A stretch of DNA of 64,000 nucleotides from the NCBI GenBank assembly GCA_947377275.1, contig CANCFV010000004.1, positions 1 through 64,000 on the forward strand. The letters run 5' to 3'. The stretch comes from Burkholderiales bacterium (GTDB lineage Bacteria > Pseudomonadota > Gammaproteobacteria > Burkholderiales > Burkholderiaceae_C). The position numbers and the translations under genes were made by a program. Shown in pieces: positions 42,456 to 52,030 of the stretch (positions within the stretch are counted from its first letter, which is position 1; each line of letters begins with the position of its first letter). A model generated the notes under the pieces. The model worked only from the letters and a program-made list of their open reading frames with translations. It searched no databases and was not told the origin of the DNA.

Positions 42456-44401
42456 GTCACGGGGAGCTCAGCGACGTGCATCAGTTTGGCTTTCAAGGTG
42501 CCGCGCAAGGCATTGCTGACCATGATGGCATCGGCACGCATCAGGTCATCCAGATGCAGGCTGCGCTCTGTGGCCTGCCAGGCCGGGTCTGCCAAAACGG
42601 CGGCGCGCATGACACCGGGCAAGGCGCCATCCGACACGGGCGGCGTCCACCAGCGGCCATCGATTTGCACGAACACGTTGGTGCGTCCGCCCTCCACCAA
42701 CAGGCCGTCGGTGTTCACAAAAAGGCTGTCGAAAGCGCCCACGCTGTGTGCCATGGCAACGCCTTCATCGTAATGCTGACGCCATGTCGTCTTGTGTGCA
42801 GCCAAGGGCTTGGCCACAGGCAATCGGTGTGGGGACAAGATCAATTCGACATGCTGAGGATCGGCCTGCTGCAAGGGCGGCAATGGCGCCAATGCCACAC
42901 CCAAGGTGCCGTCGTGAGACAAGGTCAAGCGCAGGCGATGGGGTGAAGGTGCCTGTCCATGGGCAAGCGGTGCCGCCATGTGCGCGGCCAGCGCATCTTG
43001 GATGGCCTGCAAGGCAGCCGCTTCATCGAAGGCGAACGCCAATGTGGCCGCGCTGCTTGCCAGGCGCCGCATGTGTGACGCCAGCCGCGCCACCTCGCCG
43101 GCCGGGGTGACCAGCATCGTTTCGAACAGGGCGAAGCCAGGGTCCAGGCGCGTGAGGAAGCGGGCCTTGAGGCGGCACTCTTCAAACTCGTCGTCTGCCT
43201 TGCTGTCCAAGACGATGCCCGCGCCGACGCCAATGCATGCCGGCCGCAGGCCATCTCGTTCGGCTTTGAGGGTCGCGGTTCGGATGGTCACCGAGAAGCA
43301 GAAATCGCCGCAAAGCGCATCGCCCTGTGGTGCATCGATCCAGCCCAAGGCGCCGCAATACAAGCCGCGCGGCTCGGTTTCCAGCTGCGCAATCAAGTCC
43401 ATGGTGTGGTGCTTGGGGGCGCCCGTGATGGAGCCACAAGGGAAGGCCGCGCGCAGCACATCGGTGAAGCCCACCTCGGGCTTCAAGCGGGCTTGCACGG
43501 TGGACGTCATCTGGAACACCGTGGCGTAGGGCTCGATGGTGAACAGGTGCGGCACCTTGACCGAGCCCGTTTGCGCCAGCTTGCTCAAATCGTTGCGCAG
43601 CAGGTCAACGATCATCAGGTTCTCGGCGCGGTTCTTGGTGTCCAGCGAAAGGTGGCGTGCCGCCTCGCTGTCAGCTTCAACCTGGGCGATGCGCGATGCG
43701 GTGCCCTTCATGGGCCGGGCCGTCAGCACACCGCCTTCGTGGCGCAAAAACAGCTCGGGCGAGCACGACAACACATGCGTGGCCTCATCGGCTGAAGCGA
43801 CAGGCAAGGCAATCAGCGCACCGAAGGCCACCGGCTGGCGCACCCTGAGTTTGCGATACAGCCCGACGGGCGAGCCGTAAGCTTGCCCATGCAGGCGGTA
43901 GGTGTAGTTGACCTGGTAGGTCTCACCTGCTTGGATCAAGGCGTGGATGCGGTCGATGGCCTGGGTGAAGCTGGCTTGGTCTACGCTGGCTTGCAGGTTC
44001 ATGACGCCACACGGCTGCGTCGGCCCATCGGCATCTTCCAGCTGGCTCAGCCATGCATCCACGTCTTGCAAAGACAGGTGCGCGAGGTCGGTGAACATCA
44101 ACACCCGCATCGCCGAGGCGTCGTGCGCGGTCAACTTCGCCTGCCCGGCTTGCAGCAGCTTGGCGCCCCACTCGTAATCCAGCATCACCAAGGCGTGCAG
44201 GCCTTGGCGCTGGTCAGATGCCACCTGCGCCCAGGTGGCGTCCAGGTTGGCGGGGTCAACGCACCGGTGCTCGCGCACAAAGCCTGTGTAGAGCCGACTG
44301 CTCGGGCTTTGGGGTGTTGCGGCCCGGTCATCGAGCAAAGCAAAAACCGTCGGGTTCATGGTGGTGGCAGGCCGGTCTTTCAAGCGGGGGTCAAACGTCA
44401 T
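42452..44401 (-). CDS. Fused aminodeoxychorismate synthase component I / aminodeoxychorismate lyase
   Basis: 649-aa fusion. Residues about 1-390 are a PabB-type chorismate-binding domain (GTASRIAQVEADSEAARHLS, VDLLRNDLSKLAQTGSV, FPCGSITGAPKHHTMDLIAQLE) and about 410-649 a PabC-type PLP lyase (PGFALFETMLVTPAGEVARLASH, VNTDGLLVEGGRTNVFVQIDGRWWTPP). Together with a PabA amidotransferase it makes p-aminobenzoate, the precursor of folate and of methanopterin through beta-RFAP synthase. The ATG at 44359 is an alternative start. No pabA is next to it; TrpG elsewhere in the window could serve. Confidence 0.92.
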   Translation of the reverse strand: MTFDPRLKDRPATTMNPTVFALLDDRAATPQSPSSRLYTGFVREHRCVDPANLDATWAQVASDQRQGLHALVMLDYEWGAKLLQAGQAKLTAHDASAMRVLMFTDLAHLSLQDVDAWLSQLEDADGPTQPCGVMNLQASVDQASFTQAIDRIHALIQAGETYQVNYTYRLHGQAYGSPVGLYRKLRVRQPVAFGALIALPVASADEATHVLSCSPELFLRHEGGVLTARPMKGTASRIAQVEADSEAARHLSLDTKNRAENLMIVDLLRNDLSKLAQTGSVKVPHLFTIEPYATVFQMTSTVQARLKPEVGFTDVLRAAFPCGSITGAPKHHTMDLIAQLETEPRGLYCGALGWIDAPQGDALCGDFCFSVTIRTATLKAERDGLRPACIGVGAGIVLDSKADDEFEECRLKARFLTRLDPGFALFETMLVTPAGEVARLASHMRRLASSAATLAFAFDEAAALQAIQDALAAHMAAPLAHGQAPSPHRLRLTLSHDGTLGVALAPLPPLQQADPQHVELILSPHRLPVAKPLAAHKTTWRQHYDEGVAMAHSVGAFDSLFVNTDGLLVEGGRTNVFVQIDGRWWTPPVSDGALPGVMRAAVLADPAWQATERSLHLDDLMRADAIMVSNALRGTLKAKLMHVAELPVT

Positions 44402-44417
44402 GGCAAGGCTACCAGCA

Positions 44418-45473
44418 TCAGCTCAACAGGCGCGGCGCAGCGGCTTCGAAATGCCCATGCACTGCGTAGTCATCCAAAGAGCGCACCATGGCATCCACCA
44501 TTGCAGGGTGGGTGGGGTCGTGCCCGGCGTCGGCTACCCAGGTGAGGCGGCTGCCCGCGAGGGCAGCATGCACTGCCGCGGCGGCTTGAGGCAGGCAAAC
44601 CTGGTCTTGGCGGCCATGGAGGATCAAGGTCGGCACCGCTGGAACCTGTGTGCAGCGCGCCAGCAAGGGCGGGTCATTCAACCAGCAGCGGTGCATCAGG
44701 TAGTGCACCTGGATTTGATAGCGCCTGAGCAAGGCGCTCAGGGCGTCGCCTGTCGGTGGCTGCTGCGGATCTGCTGAGGCATCTGGCTGGACCAAGCTCA
44801 GCTCCCATGCGCGCCAAGCGCAAGCGGCGTGTGCCTGCTGCTCAGGCGTCCCCTTCAGCAGCGCATCGGCCAACAGCGGCAAAAGTGGCTCTGAGCCATC
44901 GGCTGCCAAGGCATGGGCCAGGTCTTGCCAGGCCAGTGGGCGCACTTGCTGTGCACCCTGGAAAAACCAGTCGATGTCTTGCTGGCGCGCGAGAAACACC
45001 GCCCGCAGCAACAAGCCGTCAACAGCCGCGGGCTCCGCTGCAGCATGCGCCAATGCCAGTGCTGCCCCCCACGAGCCTCCGACCACCAGCCACTGGTTCA
45101 GCATCAGATGGCGCCTGAGGGCGTGCAAATCCTCCAGCAGCAGGTCGGTGTGGTTGTGAGCCACGTCACCCCCAGGTTCGCTCAGCCCGGCGCCGCGCTG
45201 GTCGACGCAGATCACGCGGTAGACGCTCGGGTCGAAAAAGCGGCCAAGCAAAGGCGAGCAGCCCGAACCCGGCCCGCCATGCAACACCAGGGCAGGGCGA
45301 CCCACTGGCGAGCCCCACTCCTGAACGTGCAAGGTGTGGCCATGGGACACCCGCAGGCGCCATTGCTTGAACGGCGCCACATCGGGGTACAGAACACGTT
45401 TGCGCTCAAAGGCCATCATGGGGCGATGTGGGTGAGTTGCATCAACCATGCCTTTGCTGAGCTGCCCATTCAT
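44418..45473 (-). CDS. Proline iminopeptidase (alpha/beta hydrolase)
   Basis: About 351-aa serine hydrolase releasing N-terminal proline. Conserved elements are ALVLHGGPGSGCSPLLGRFFD, ICVDQRGAGLSEP, the nucleophile elbow VVGGSWGAALALAHA and the C-terminal VADAGHDPTHP. The start is unsure: ATGs at 45473, 45449 and 45419 are all possible, none with a good ribosome site; similarity to the family begins at RVLYPDVAPF. It is 16 bases upstream of the pabB-pabC gene and divergent from pqqA. A peptidase next to pqqA might help trim the PqqA-derived peptide, but this is speculation. Confidence 0.83.
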   Translation of the reverse strand: MNGQLSKGMVDATHPHRPMMAFERKRVLYPDVAPFKQWRLRVSHGHTLHVQEWGSPVGRPALVLHGGPGSGCSPLLGRFFDPSVYRVICVDQRGAGLSEPGGDVAHNHTDLLLEDLHALRRHLMLNQWLVVGGSWGAALALAHAAAEPAAVDGLLLRAVFLARQQDIDWFFQGAQQVRPLAWQDLAHALAADGSEPLLPLLADALLKGTPEQQAHAACAWRAWELSLVQPDASADPQQPPTGDALSALLRRYQIQVHYLMHRCWLNDPPLLARCTQVPAVPTLILHGRQDQVCLPQAAAAVHAALAGSRLTWVADAGHDPTHPAMVDAMVRSLDDYAVHGHFEAAAPRLLS

Positions 45474-45542
45474 GGAAATGATGAGGATTAATGCCTGGCT
45501 TTTTGCCTTATCGATGGGGCGCAACTGCCGATACTGTGATCT

Positions 45543-45558
45543 AGGAGTGATTGCTCCT
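45543..45558 (+). promoter_or_regulatory. pqqA 5' region hairpin
   Basis: AGGAG/CTCCT form a 5-bp stem with a 6-base loop just after a weak -10-like TACTGT (45532-45537), 42 bases before the pqqA ATG. It probably lies at the 5' end of the pqq transcript. Confidence 0.3.
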
Positions 45559-45599
45559 GCTGACGTCATCCGGCGTTGGGCCACTCGAAAGGAACCACC

Positions 45600-45674
45600 A
45601 TGAAATGGCAAACCCCTGAAGCTTGTGACTTCCGTTTTGGCTTTGAAATCACGATGTACGTTGCAGCCCGCTGA
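45600..45674 (+). CDS. pqqA: PQQ precursor peptide PqqA
   Basis: A 24-residue peptide missed by the ORF track. It carries the PqqA signature E16-x3-Y20 (FEITMY): the Glu and Tyr are cross-linked by PqqE with PqqD and become the PQQ ring system. Trp3 and the FRFGFE run are also typical. The ribosome site AAAGGA lies at the right distance. A stem-loop follows before pqqB, as is common in pqq operons, where pqqA is made in large excess. Confidence 0.97.
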   Translation: MKWQTPEACDFRFGFEITMYVAAR

Positions 45675-45693
45675 GGCGGCATGTCATCATGTG

Positions 45694-45721
45694 CAACGCC
45701 CTGGGCCATCCCGGGGCGTTG
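45694..45721 (+). terminator. Stem-loop between pqqA and pqqB
   Basis: CAACGCCC pairs with GGGCGTTG (8 bp) 20 bases after the pqqA stop, without a clear T-run. It probably stabilises or partly terminates the pqqA message so that PqqA outnumbers PqqBCDE. Confidence 0.65.
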
Positions 45722-45738
45722 GTGTTTGAGGGGGTCAC

Positions 45739-46659
45739 ATGCACATTACCGTATTGGGAGCGGCCGCTGGTGGCGGCTTTCCTCAGTGGAACTGCAATTG
45801 CCGCAACTGTGATGGCGTGCGCAAAGGCAGCATCCGCGCCAAGGCCCGCACGCAGTCGTCCATTTTCGTGCAGCCAGATGCGGGCGCAGACGGCGTGTTG
45901 TTCAACGCCTCGCCTGACATCCTGGAGCAAATCCGGGCCAAGCCTGCGCTGCAGCCCGGCCGCCAGCTGCGCGACACTGCCATCGCGGGTGTGGTGCTGA
46001 TGGACGGCCAGATTGACCACGCCACCGGCCTGTTCATGCTCCGTGAGCGCGCAACGCCACTGCCGCTGTGGTGCACAGACCCGGTCGAAGAAGACCTCAC
46101 CCAGGGCAACCCCGTGCTGCGGGTGCTGAGCCACTACTGCGGCGTCAAGCGCCACCGCATTGCGCTGGATGGCATGCCGTTTGAGATTCCCGGAGTGGCC
46201 CACCTGAGCTTTCGCGCCATGCCGCTGTCCAGCAAAGCGGCGCCCTATTCGCCGCACCGCGAACAATCGGTGGCGGGCGACAACATTGGCATCACCATCA
46301 CCGACGAGCGCAGCGGCAAGAAGCTGTTTTACGCGCCGGGCCTGGGCGACATCACCCCCGCCGTGTTCGACGCCATGGCGAGCGCCAACGGCGTGATGGT
46401 GGACGGCACCTTCTGGACGGACGACGAAATGGTGCGACTGGGCATCAGCCGCAAGCACGCCCGCGAGATCGGTCACTTGCCGCAGTCTGGCCCCGGCGGC
46501 ATGGTCGAGTGGCTGGATCGCCTGCCGCCCGACACCCGGCGCTTGCTGATCCACATCAACAACACCAACCCCATCCTCGACGAGGATTCCAATGAGCGTG
46601 CCACGCTGGCTCGCCACGCCATTGAAGTCTGCGAAGACGGCATGCTGATCGAGGTTTGA
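45739..46659 (+). CDS. pqqB: PQQ biosynthesis protein PqqB
   Basis: 306-aa metallo-beta-lactamase-fold protein, reported to hydroxylate the diglutamyl-tyrosine intermediate of PQQ synthesis. The start [24 protein letters not shown] is the standard N-terminus, with the Cys cluster that binds structural zinc. [28 protein letters not shown] and [13 protein letters not shown] are characteristic. Confidence 0.97.
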   Translation: MHITVLGAAAGGGFPQWNCNCRNCDGVRKGSIRAKARTQSSIFVQPDAGADGVLFNASPDILEQIRAKPALQPGRQLRDTAIAGVVLMDGQIDHATGLFMLRERATPLPLWCTDPVEEDLTQGNPVLRVLSHYCGVKRHRIALDGMPFEIPGVAHLSFRAMPLSSKAAPYSPHREQSVAGDNIGITITDERSGKKLFYAPGLGDITPAVFDAMASANGVMVDGTFWTDDEMVRLGISRKHAREIGHLPQSGPGGMVEWLDRLPPDTRRLLIHINNTNPILDEDSNERATLARHAIEVCEDGMLIEV

Positions 46660-46663
46660 AACG

Positions 46664-47428
46664 ATGCGCGCTGACATGATCTTGGCCAACACCTCGTCCA
46701 CTTCAGCTTCGGCCCCCGCCTGGAGCCCCAGCGAGTTTGAAGCCCAGCTGCGGGAGCGCGGCAAGGCTTATCACATCCACCACCCCTACAACGTGATGCT
46801 CAACACGGGCAAAGCCTCGGTCGAGCAAATCAAGGGCTGGGTGGCCAACCGCTTTTATTACCAGATCGCCATCCCCATCAAGGACGCAGCGGTGATGTCC
46901 AACTGCCCCGACCAGGCGGTGCGCCGCGGCTGGATCCAACGCATCCTGGACCACGATGGCTTCGAGATCAGCGGGCCAGAAGGCACGGTGCGTGACGCAG
47001 GCGGCATCGAAGCCTGGCTGCGTTTGGCTGAGGCCGTGGGCTTGAGCCGCGAAGAGGTGCTGGACCAGCGCCACGTCATCCCCGCCGTGCGTTTCGCAGT
47101 GGATGCCTACGTGAACTTCGCGCGCCGAGCACCTTGGCAAGAAGCCGTGTGCTCATCGCTGACCGAACTGTTTGCCCCCGAGATCCACAAGCAAAGGCTG
47201 GCGACCTGGCCTGAGCATTACGCCTGGATCAACGCCGATGGTCTGAGTTACTTCCGCAACCGCGTCAGCCAAGCGCGCCGCGATGTGGACCAGGGCCTGG
47301 CCATCACGCTGGGGCACTTCACCACCCGGGCGCAGCAAGAGCGTGCGCTGGAGGTTTTGCAGTTCAAGCTCGACATCCTTTGGGCGCTGAGCGACGCCAT
47401 GGTCACGCGCTACGGAGTGAACCCATGA
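46664..47428 (+). CDS. pqqC: PQQ synthase PqqC
   Basis: 254-aa cofactor-less oxidase of the last PQQ step (ring closure and eight-electron oxidation). Typical segments are [38 protein letters not shown] and [29 protein letters not shown]. It starts four bases after pqqB and overlaps pqqD by ATGA. Confidence 0.97.
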   Translation: MRADMILANTSSTSASAPAWSPSEFEAQLRERGKAYHIHHPYNVMLNTGKASVEQIKGWVANRFYYQIAIPIKDAAVMSNCPDQAVRRGWIQRILDHDGFEISGPEGTVRDAGGIEAWLRLAEAVGLSREEVLDQRHVIPAVRFAVDAYVNFARRAPWQEAVCSSLTELFAPEIHKQRLATWPEHYAWINADGLSYFRNRVSQARRDVDQGLAITLGHFTTRAQQERALEVLQFKLDILWALSDAMVTRYGVNP

Positions 47429-47703
47429 GCAGCCCACTGACCGCCGACACCGTGCCGCGCGTCGGGCCAGGCTTTCGGCTGCAATGGGAAGTGGCGCAAA
47501 ACTGCCATGTGTTGCTTTATCCTGAAGGCATGGTCAAGCTCAACCAAACAGCAGGCGAAATCATGAAGCGTTGCGACGGCCAACAAAGCCTGCAAGCCAT
47601 CGTGGCAGATTTGGAAAAGGCCTTTGATGCCACCGGCCTTCAGGGCGATGTGCAGGCCTTCATCGAGATGGCCCACAAGCAGCGCTGGTTGACCTGGAAC
47701 TGA
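47425..47703 (+). CDS. pqqD: PqqA-binding chaperone PqqD
   Basis: 92-aa winged-helix protein that presents PqqA to Pqq[11 protein letters not shown]-type start ([37 protein letters not shown]) is diagnostic. The ATG overlaps the pqqC stop; the track ORF begins 15 codons too early. It is 7 bases from pqqE and encoded separately, not fused to PqqC or PqqE as in some species. Confidence 0.96.
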   Translation: MSSPLTADTVPRVGPGFRLQWEVAQNCHVLLYPEGMVKLNQTAGEIMKRCDGQQSLQAIVADLEKAFDATGLQGDVQAFIEMAHKQRWLTWN

Positions 47704-47710
47704 ACACGCC

Positions 47711-48889
47711 ATGAGCGTCCTCACCAGCACCCAGAACACCTCTCCCTCGCGCCCAGGCCCGCCGCTTTGGCTGCTGGCCGAAGTGACCTACCGCTGCCCT
47801 TTGCACTGCGTGTTTTGCTACAACCCGGTCGACTTTGCTCGCCAGGAAGATGAGCTCTCCACCGAGGACTGGAAGCGTGTGCTGCAAGAGGGCCGCGCCA
47901 TGGGGGCCGTGCAGTTGGGCTTGTCTGGCGGTGAACCTCTGGTGCGCGATGACCTGGAAGAGATCGTGGCCGAGGCGCACCGCCTGGGCTTCTACACCAA
48001 CCTGCTGACATCTGGCGTGGGCTTGACCGCGCAGCGGGCGGCAGCGCTCAAAGCAGCGGGCCTGGACCACGTGCAGCTGTCCTTCCAGGACTCCACCCGG
48101 GAGATGAACGACTTCCTCTCGCACACCAAAACCTTCGAGCTCAAGAACCGCGTCGCCAAGATCATCAAAGACCAAGGCTGGCCCATGGTCATGAACGTGG
48201 TGATCCACCGCATGAACATCGACCACATCGATCGCATCATCGGCATGGCCCATGAGTTCGGTGCCGAGTACCTTGAGCTGGCCAACACACAGTACTACTC
48301 GTGGGCCATGGTCAACCGCGACCAGTTGCTGCCCACCCATGCCCAGCTGCAGCACGCCGAAGCTGTCACCGACGCATGGCGAGCCAAGCTGGGTGAGGAC
48401 ATGCGCATCTTCTTTGTGGCGCCTGACTACCATGAGGGCCGCGCCAAGAAGTGCGTCAACGGCTGGGGCAACATGTTCATCACCGTCGCGCCCGATGGCA
48501 CCGCCTTGCCCTGCCACACCGCGCGCATGCTGCCTGGCCTGAGCTTCCCCAGCGTCAAAGACCACAGCCTCGAGCACATCTGGTACGAATCAGAAGGCTT
48601 CAACCGTTACCGCGGCACGGGCTGGATGAAAGAGCCGTGCACCAGCTGTGAGCACCGTGAGGCCGACTTGGGCGGCTGCCGCTGCCAAGCCTATATGCTG
48701 GCGCAAGACCCGGCTGCAGCCGATCCTGTGTGCATCAAAAGCCCACACCATCACGAGGTCAAAGCCGCTGTGGCGCAAGCAGAGGCACAAGCCCTGGTGC
48801 GTGCACAAGCCAACACCAGTGGCATACAGGGTGAGCACCCGCTGGTCTTCCGAGACCCGGCCAATTCTTTGCGTTTGAGCAAAGTTTGA
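47711..48889 (+). CDS. pqqE: Radical-SAM PqqA cross-linking enzyme PqqE
   Basis: 392-aa radical SAM protein that forms the Glu-Tyr carbon-carbon bond in PqqA. The SAM cluster is CPLHCVFCYNP near residue 30; QLGLSGGEPLVRDDLEEI follows; the C-terminal SPASM cluster region shows CTSCEHREADLGGCRCQA. The tail after about residue 350 (Ala/Gln-rich) is longer than necessary for the fold. Last gene of pqqABCDE and of the island. Confidence 0.97.
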   Translation: MSVLTSTQNTSPSRPGPPLWLLAEVTYRCPLHCVFCYNPVDFARQEDELSTEDWKRVLQEGRAMGAVQLGLSGGEPLVRDDLEEIVAEAHRLGFYTNLLTSGVGLTAQRAAALKAAGLDHVQLSFQDSTREMNDFLSHTKTFELKNRVAKIIKDQGWPMVMNVVIHRMNIDHIDRIIGMAHEFGAEYLELANTQYYSWAMVNRDQLLPTHAQLQHAEAVTDAWRAKLGEDMRIFFVAPDYHEGRAKKCVNGWGNMFITVAPDGTALPCHTARMLPGLSFPSVKDHSLEHIWYESEGFNRYRGTGWMKEPCTSCEHREADLGGCRCQAYMLAQDPAAADPVCIKSPHHHEVKAAVAQAEAQALVRAQANTSGIQGEHPLVFRDPANSLRLSKV

Positions 48890-48900
48890 GCAAAACACGG

Positions 48901-48930
48901 ACTTGAGGGGGTCTCGAACGCCCCTGAAGT
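48901..48930 (+). terminator. Stem-loop after pqqE
   Basis: ACTTGAGGGG and CCCCTGAAGT form a 10-base stem with one mismatch and a 10-base loop, 12 bases past the pqqE stop. The T-run is poor (TTTG), so it is a probable but weak terminator of the pqq operon. Confidence 0.5.
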
Positions 48931-48950
48931 TTGCAGTGTGAAAACGGTGC

Positions 48951-48962
48951 GGGGCATGCCCC
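48951..48962. promoter_or_regulatory. GGGGCATGCCCC palindrome
   Basis: A perfect 12-bp palindrome between pqqE and the next small gene, about 35 bases before a TTATAGT -10-like box. It could be an operator for the small secreted protein gene. Confidence 0.3.
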
Positions 48963-49092
48963 GCGAGCCAGGGATACCCCGTCCCAGGCCCGACCCTTAT
49001 AGTGCTTCTACCTATTTGGCCGATGTCGGGTTTCCATCCATGCGGCTTTTGTCACGTTGACATAGGCCCTGTTGCTTGGATCGGAACCTGCC

Positions 49093-49419
49093 ATGAACGC
49101 CAAATCCCTGAGCGCCCTGTTGTGCGCGATTTTCTGCCTCTCCGGCGTGCAAGCCCAAGAACTCGGCCAGCACCCAGCGGTCTTGATTCAGCGCATGAAC
49201 GCAGGCATTGACGCCAACACCTTCATCGTGCGCCACCCTGCTGGCTTGGCCCTGCGAGGCGGCCATGCGAACGCCGAGCATCCCGCTGTGGCCATCGCTC
49301 GCCAGGCCAAGTCGGCTGTCAATGCGAACGAGTTCATTGTTCAACCACCTGCCTCGGTGACCTGGGCGCTGGGCCCGGTGAGCAACACGGACGTCCAGGT
49401 GAGCAAGCTGGCAGACTGA
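49093..49419 (+). CDS. Small secreted protein with internal duplication
   Basis: 108-aa protein of unrecognised family, started at MNAKSLSALLCAIFCLSGVQAQ, which is a signal peptide. The mature part contains two similar units: HPAVLIQRMNAGIDANTFIVRHPAG and HPAVAIARQAKSAVNANEFIV, showing a tandem duplication of about 40 residues. It has no Cys in the mature part. It is monocistronic, after pqqE and convergent with the MFS gene (3 bases between stops). Function unknown. Confidence 0.7.
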   Translation: MNAKSLSALLCAIFCLSGVQAQELGQHPAVLIQRMNAGIDANTFIVRHPAGLALRGGHANAEHPAVAIARQAKSAVNANEFIVQPPASVTWALGPVSNTDVQVSKLAD

Positions 49420-49422
49420 CGC

Positions 49423-50835
49423 TCAAGCAGCCCCGCGCCGGTGCAGCGAGACGTTGGCGCCGTCATGAGGGCGCAGCGTCAAGAACGATGCGGCGGTCAG
49501 GCATGTGATGCCACCCAGCGTCAAAAAGGTGTACCGCAGGGCCGATGTGAGCGCTGCATGGTTGGTCTGCGCGTCATCTCCGATGTACTGGGCCATCCAC
49601 AGCGTGGCACAAGCCAGCCCAAAGGCCATGGACATCTGTTGCATGGAGCTGGCCAAGGTGCTGGCCATGCTGGTGCGCTCAGCCTCAATGTCGGCGTAGC
49701 TCATGGAGTTCAAGCTCGTGAACTGCAAAGAGTTGAACAGCCCTTGAGCCAAGCCCAGCGCGATGATCAGCGGCACCGGGGTGCCCTGCGTCACGAAGGC
49801 AAAACAAGCGATGGTCAAACCCATCATGCCCGTGTTGACCGACAACACCTTGCGGTAGCCAAACTGGCGCAGCAACTTGGCCCCGAACCATTTCATGGCC
49901 ATCGCTGACAAAGCGGCTGGCACCATCAGCAGGCCCGATTGCCAAGCTGGCAAGCCCAGCCCAAGTTGATACAGCAGCGGCACCAGAAAGGGCATGCCAC
50001 CCATGCCCAAGCGCGTGGCAAAGCCGCCCAGCACAGCCACGCGGAACGTGCGAACACGCAGCAATCCCAAGTTGAGCAGCGGGTGCGTTGTGCGCCTGCC
50101 GTGCCATGCATATGCGGCGATCAGGCTCAGCGCCAACACCAGCAAAGCCAGCGCTTGTGGGCCCACCATGCCCTCACTGAGTGCCTCCAGTTGCCAAGAC
50201 AGCAAGCCCACGCCAGAGCCAAACAGCACCCAGCCTTGCCAATCAAAGGGTCGCGGTGCTGCGGCCCGGTAGTCAGGCATGTAGCGCCTCACCATGATGA
50301 GGGCCAGCACACACACGGGCACATTGACGAAGAAGATGCATCGCCATGAGAACCAGTGGACGATCAAGCCGCCTATCGTTGGGCCCAAGAGCGGGCCAAT
50401 CAGCGCCGGGATGATCACGAAGTTCATCGCGGTGATCAATTCTGATTTGGCGAAAGTGCGCACGATGGCCAAACGCCCCACGGGCATCATCATGGCCGCG
50501 CCGGCACCTTGAAGCACGCGACCCATCAGCAGCATGGGCACGTTCGCCGCTAGGCCGCACATGACCGATGCCAAGGTGAACAGCGCGATGGCAAAGCCAA
50601 AGACGCGCCGTGTGCCGAAGTGGTCAGCCATCCAGCCGCTCACGGGAATGCAGATCGCCAAACTCAGCGTGTAGCAATTGGCGACGGTCTTGAGGCTCAG
50701 TGGCGCCACCCCAAGGCTGTCGGCCATCACTGGGATGGCCGTGTTGACAATGGTGATGTCGAGCTGCTCCATGAACAGCGCGATGGCCACCAGCCAAGGT
50801 AAAAAGGTCTTGATGTCAGGGCTTGTTGTTTTCAT
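49423..50835 (-). CDS. DHA2-family MFS drug/solute exporter
   Basis: 470-aa membrane protein of the EmrB/QacA (DHA2) group of proton antiporters, with about 13-14 hydrophobic segments. The family motif QLDITIVNTAIPVMADSLG lies in TM1, motif A is GWMADHFGTRRVFG and motif C is FVIIPALIGPLLGPTIGG. No EmrA-type membrane fusion partner or regulator is adjacent. The substrate cannot be predicted. Confidence 0.9.
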   Translation of the reverse strand: MKTTSPDIKTFLPWLVAIALFMEQLDITIVNTAIPVMADSLGVAPLSLKTVANCYTLSLAICIPVSGWMADHFGTRRVFGFAIALFTLASVMCGLAANVPMLLMGRVLQGAGAAMMMPVGRLAIVRTFAKSELITAMNFVIIPALIGPLLGPTIGGLIVHWFSWRCIFFVNVPVCVLALIMVRRYMPDYRAAAPRPFDWQGWVLFGSGVGLLSWQLEALSEGMVGPQALALLVLALSLIAAYAWHGRRTTHPLLNLGLLRVRTFRVAVLGGFATRLGMGGMPFLVPLLYQLGLGLPAWQSGLLMVPAALSAMAMKWFGAKLLRQFGYRKVLSVNTGMMGLTIACFAFVTQGTPVPLIIALGLAQGLFNSLQFTSLNSMSYADIEAERTSMASTLASSMQQMSMAFGLACATLWMAQYIGDDAQTNHAALTSALRYTFLTLGGITCLTAASFLTLRPHDGANVSLHRRGAA

Positions 50836-50881
50836 CGGCCGAGGAAAAACGGCACGTCACATCGTCAGCCAGCCGTGGTGA

Positions 50882-52030
50882 TCAGGGGGTCACGTTGAAG
50901 TTGCTCACCGTTTCATTGAGGCGTCCCGACTGCCCCCGGAGCGACACGGCCGCCGCAGCGAGCTGCTCAACCAATGCCGCGTTTTGCTGCGTCATGTCAT
51001 CGATTTGTGCAATCGCTTGGTGGACGTGGGAGATGTCGGAGCTTTGGTGCTCGCCCGCCGTGGCAATCTCCGAAATCAACTCAGACGCGTGGCTGACGCT
51101 GGTGTAGATCTCGTGCATCGTCGTGCCAGCTTCATTGATGATCTTGGATCCGGCCCCAATCTTCTCGCTGGAGTCGCCGATCAGCATTTTGATTTCTCTT
51201 GCAGCGGTTGAACTGCGCTGAGCCAAGCTGCGCACCTCAGAGGCGACCACAGCGAACCCGCGGCCATGCTCACCGGCCCGGGCGGCTTCCACGGCGGCGT
51301 TGAGCGCCAGGATGTTGGTTTGGAAAGCGATGCCATCGATCACCCCGATGATCTCGGCAATTTTCGTCCCCGAGCGGTTGATCTCGTCCATCCGCAGGAC
51401 CACGTCCTTCATCATTTCAGCGCCACGTTTGGCAATGTCGCTGGACTGCTCCACTTGAAGGCGGGCTTGGTTGGTGTTTTGCGCATTCCTGTTCACCATT
51501 TCAGCCAATTGCTTCATGGCGCCCGTGGTTTGCTGGACGGTCGCAGCCTGGTTCTCGGTGCGTGCCGACAAATCCAGGTTACCGCTGGCGATCTCGTCTG
51601 AGGCCACATTGACGCCTTCCACCGTTTGGCGAACATCCAGCACCATGGTGCGCAGCTTCTTGCGCATTTGGTTCAGTTCATGCCTGAGCCAAGTGATTTC
51701 GTCCTTACCCGGCGTGGGCAATTTGGTTTCGAGGTCTCCGCCTGCAATCCGTATGACGCACTGCACCGTGTCCTCAACGGAGTCCTTGATGCTGCTGCGT
51801 ATCAGCCAGGCCAGCACGGCGCTCAAAGCAATCAAACAGATGGACGTCGCACCAACGGCCCAGGCCACGTTTGCGGTGGCAGGCTCAGCGCCTGCGTGCT
51901 TGGTGAGGGTGCTTGACAGCGTGTCAATTTTGTACGCGGCATACCCACCCAAGGCCCCTGTCAACGCAGCCACGATGAAGAACCCGTAGTTCACACGGTT
52001 TACCAAGCTGACGCGGCGAATCCATTCCAT
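50882..52030 (-). CDS. Methyl-accepting chemotaxis protein without a sensor domain
   Basis: 382-aa membrane chemoreceptor. TM1 (about 15-33) and TM2 (about 55-77) enclose only about 20 periplasmic residues, so there is no ligand-binding domain; a HAMP domain and the signalling hairpin ([40 protein letters not shown]) follow. I start it at the ATG at 52030 (GGAG at 7 bases) instead of the GTG four codons upstream. No CheR/CheB-binding pentapeptide ends the protein. It may sense membrane or energy state, or work with a partner. Confidence 0.9.
   Translation of the reverse strand: MEWIRRVSLVNRVNYGFFIVAALTGALGGYAAYKIDTLSSTLTKHAGAEPATANVAWAVGATSICLIALSAVLAWLIRSSIKDSVEDTVQCVIRIAGGDLETKLPTPGKDEITWLRHELNQMRKKLRTMVLDVRQTVEGVNVASDEIASGNLDLSARTENQAATVQQTTGAMKQLAEMVNRNAQNTNQARLQVEQSSDIAKRGAEMMKDVVLRMDEINRSGTKIAEIIGVIDGIAFQTNILALNAAVEAARAGEHGRGFAVVASEVRSLAQRSSTAAREIKMLIGDSSEKIGAGSKIINEAGTTMHEIYTSVSHASELISEIATAGEHQSSDISHVHQAIAQIDDMTQQNAALVEQLAAAAVSLRGQSGRLNETVSNFNVTP

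Larger units (their letters stand above)
11841..48889. other. Methylotrophy island (xox, H4MPT/methylofuran, fhc, lanthanide uptake, pqq)
   Basis: About 37 kb of nearly uninterrupted genes for methanol oxidation (xoxFGJ), PQQ synthesis (pqqABCDE), H4MPT-linked formaldehyde oxidation (fae, mtdB, mch, fhcBADC) and their cofactors, plus a TonB receptor with a lanmodulin-like protein. The whole block lies between trpE and trpGDC. No integrase, tRNA or insertion sequence was recognised at either edge, so its mode of arrival is unknown. Confidence 0.85.
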
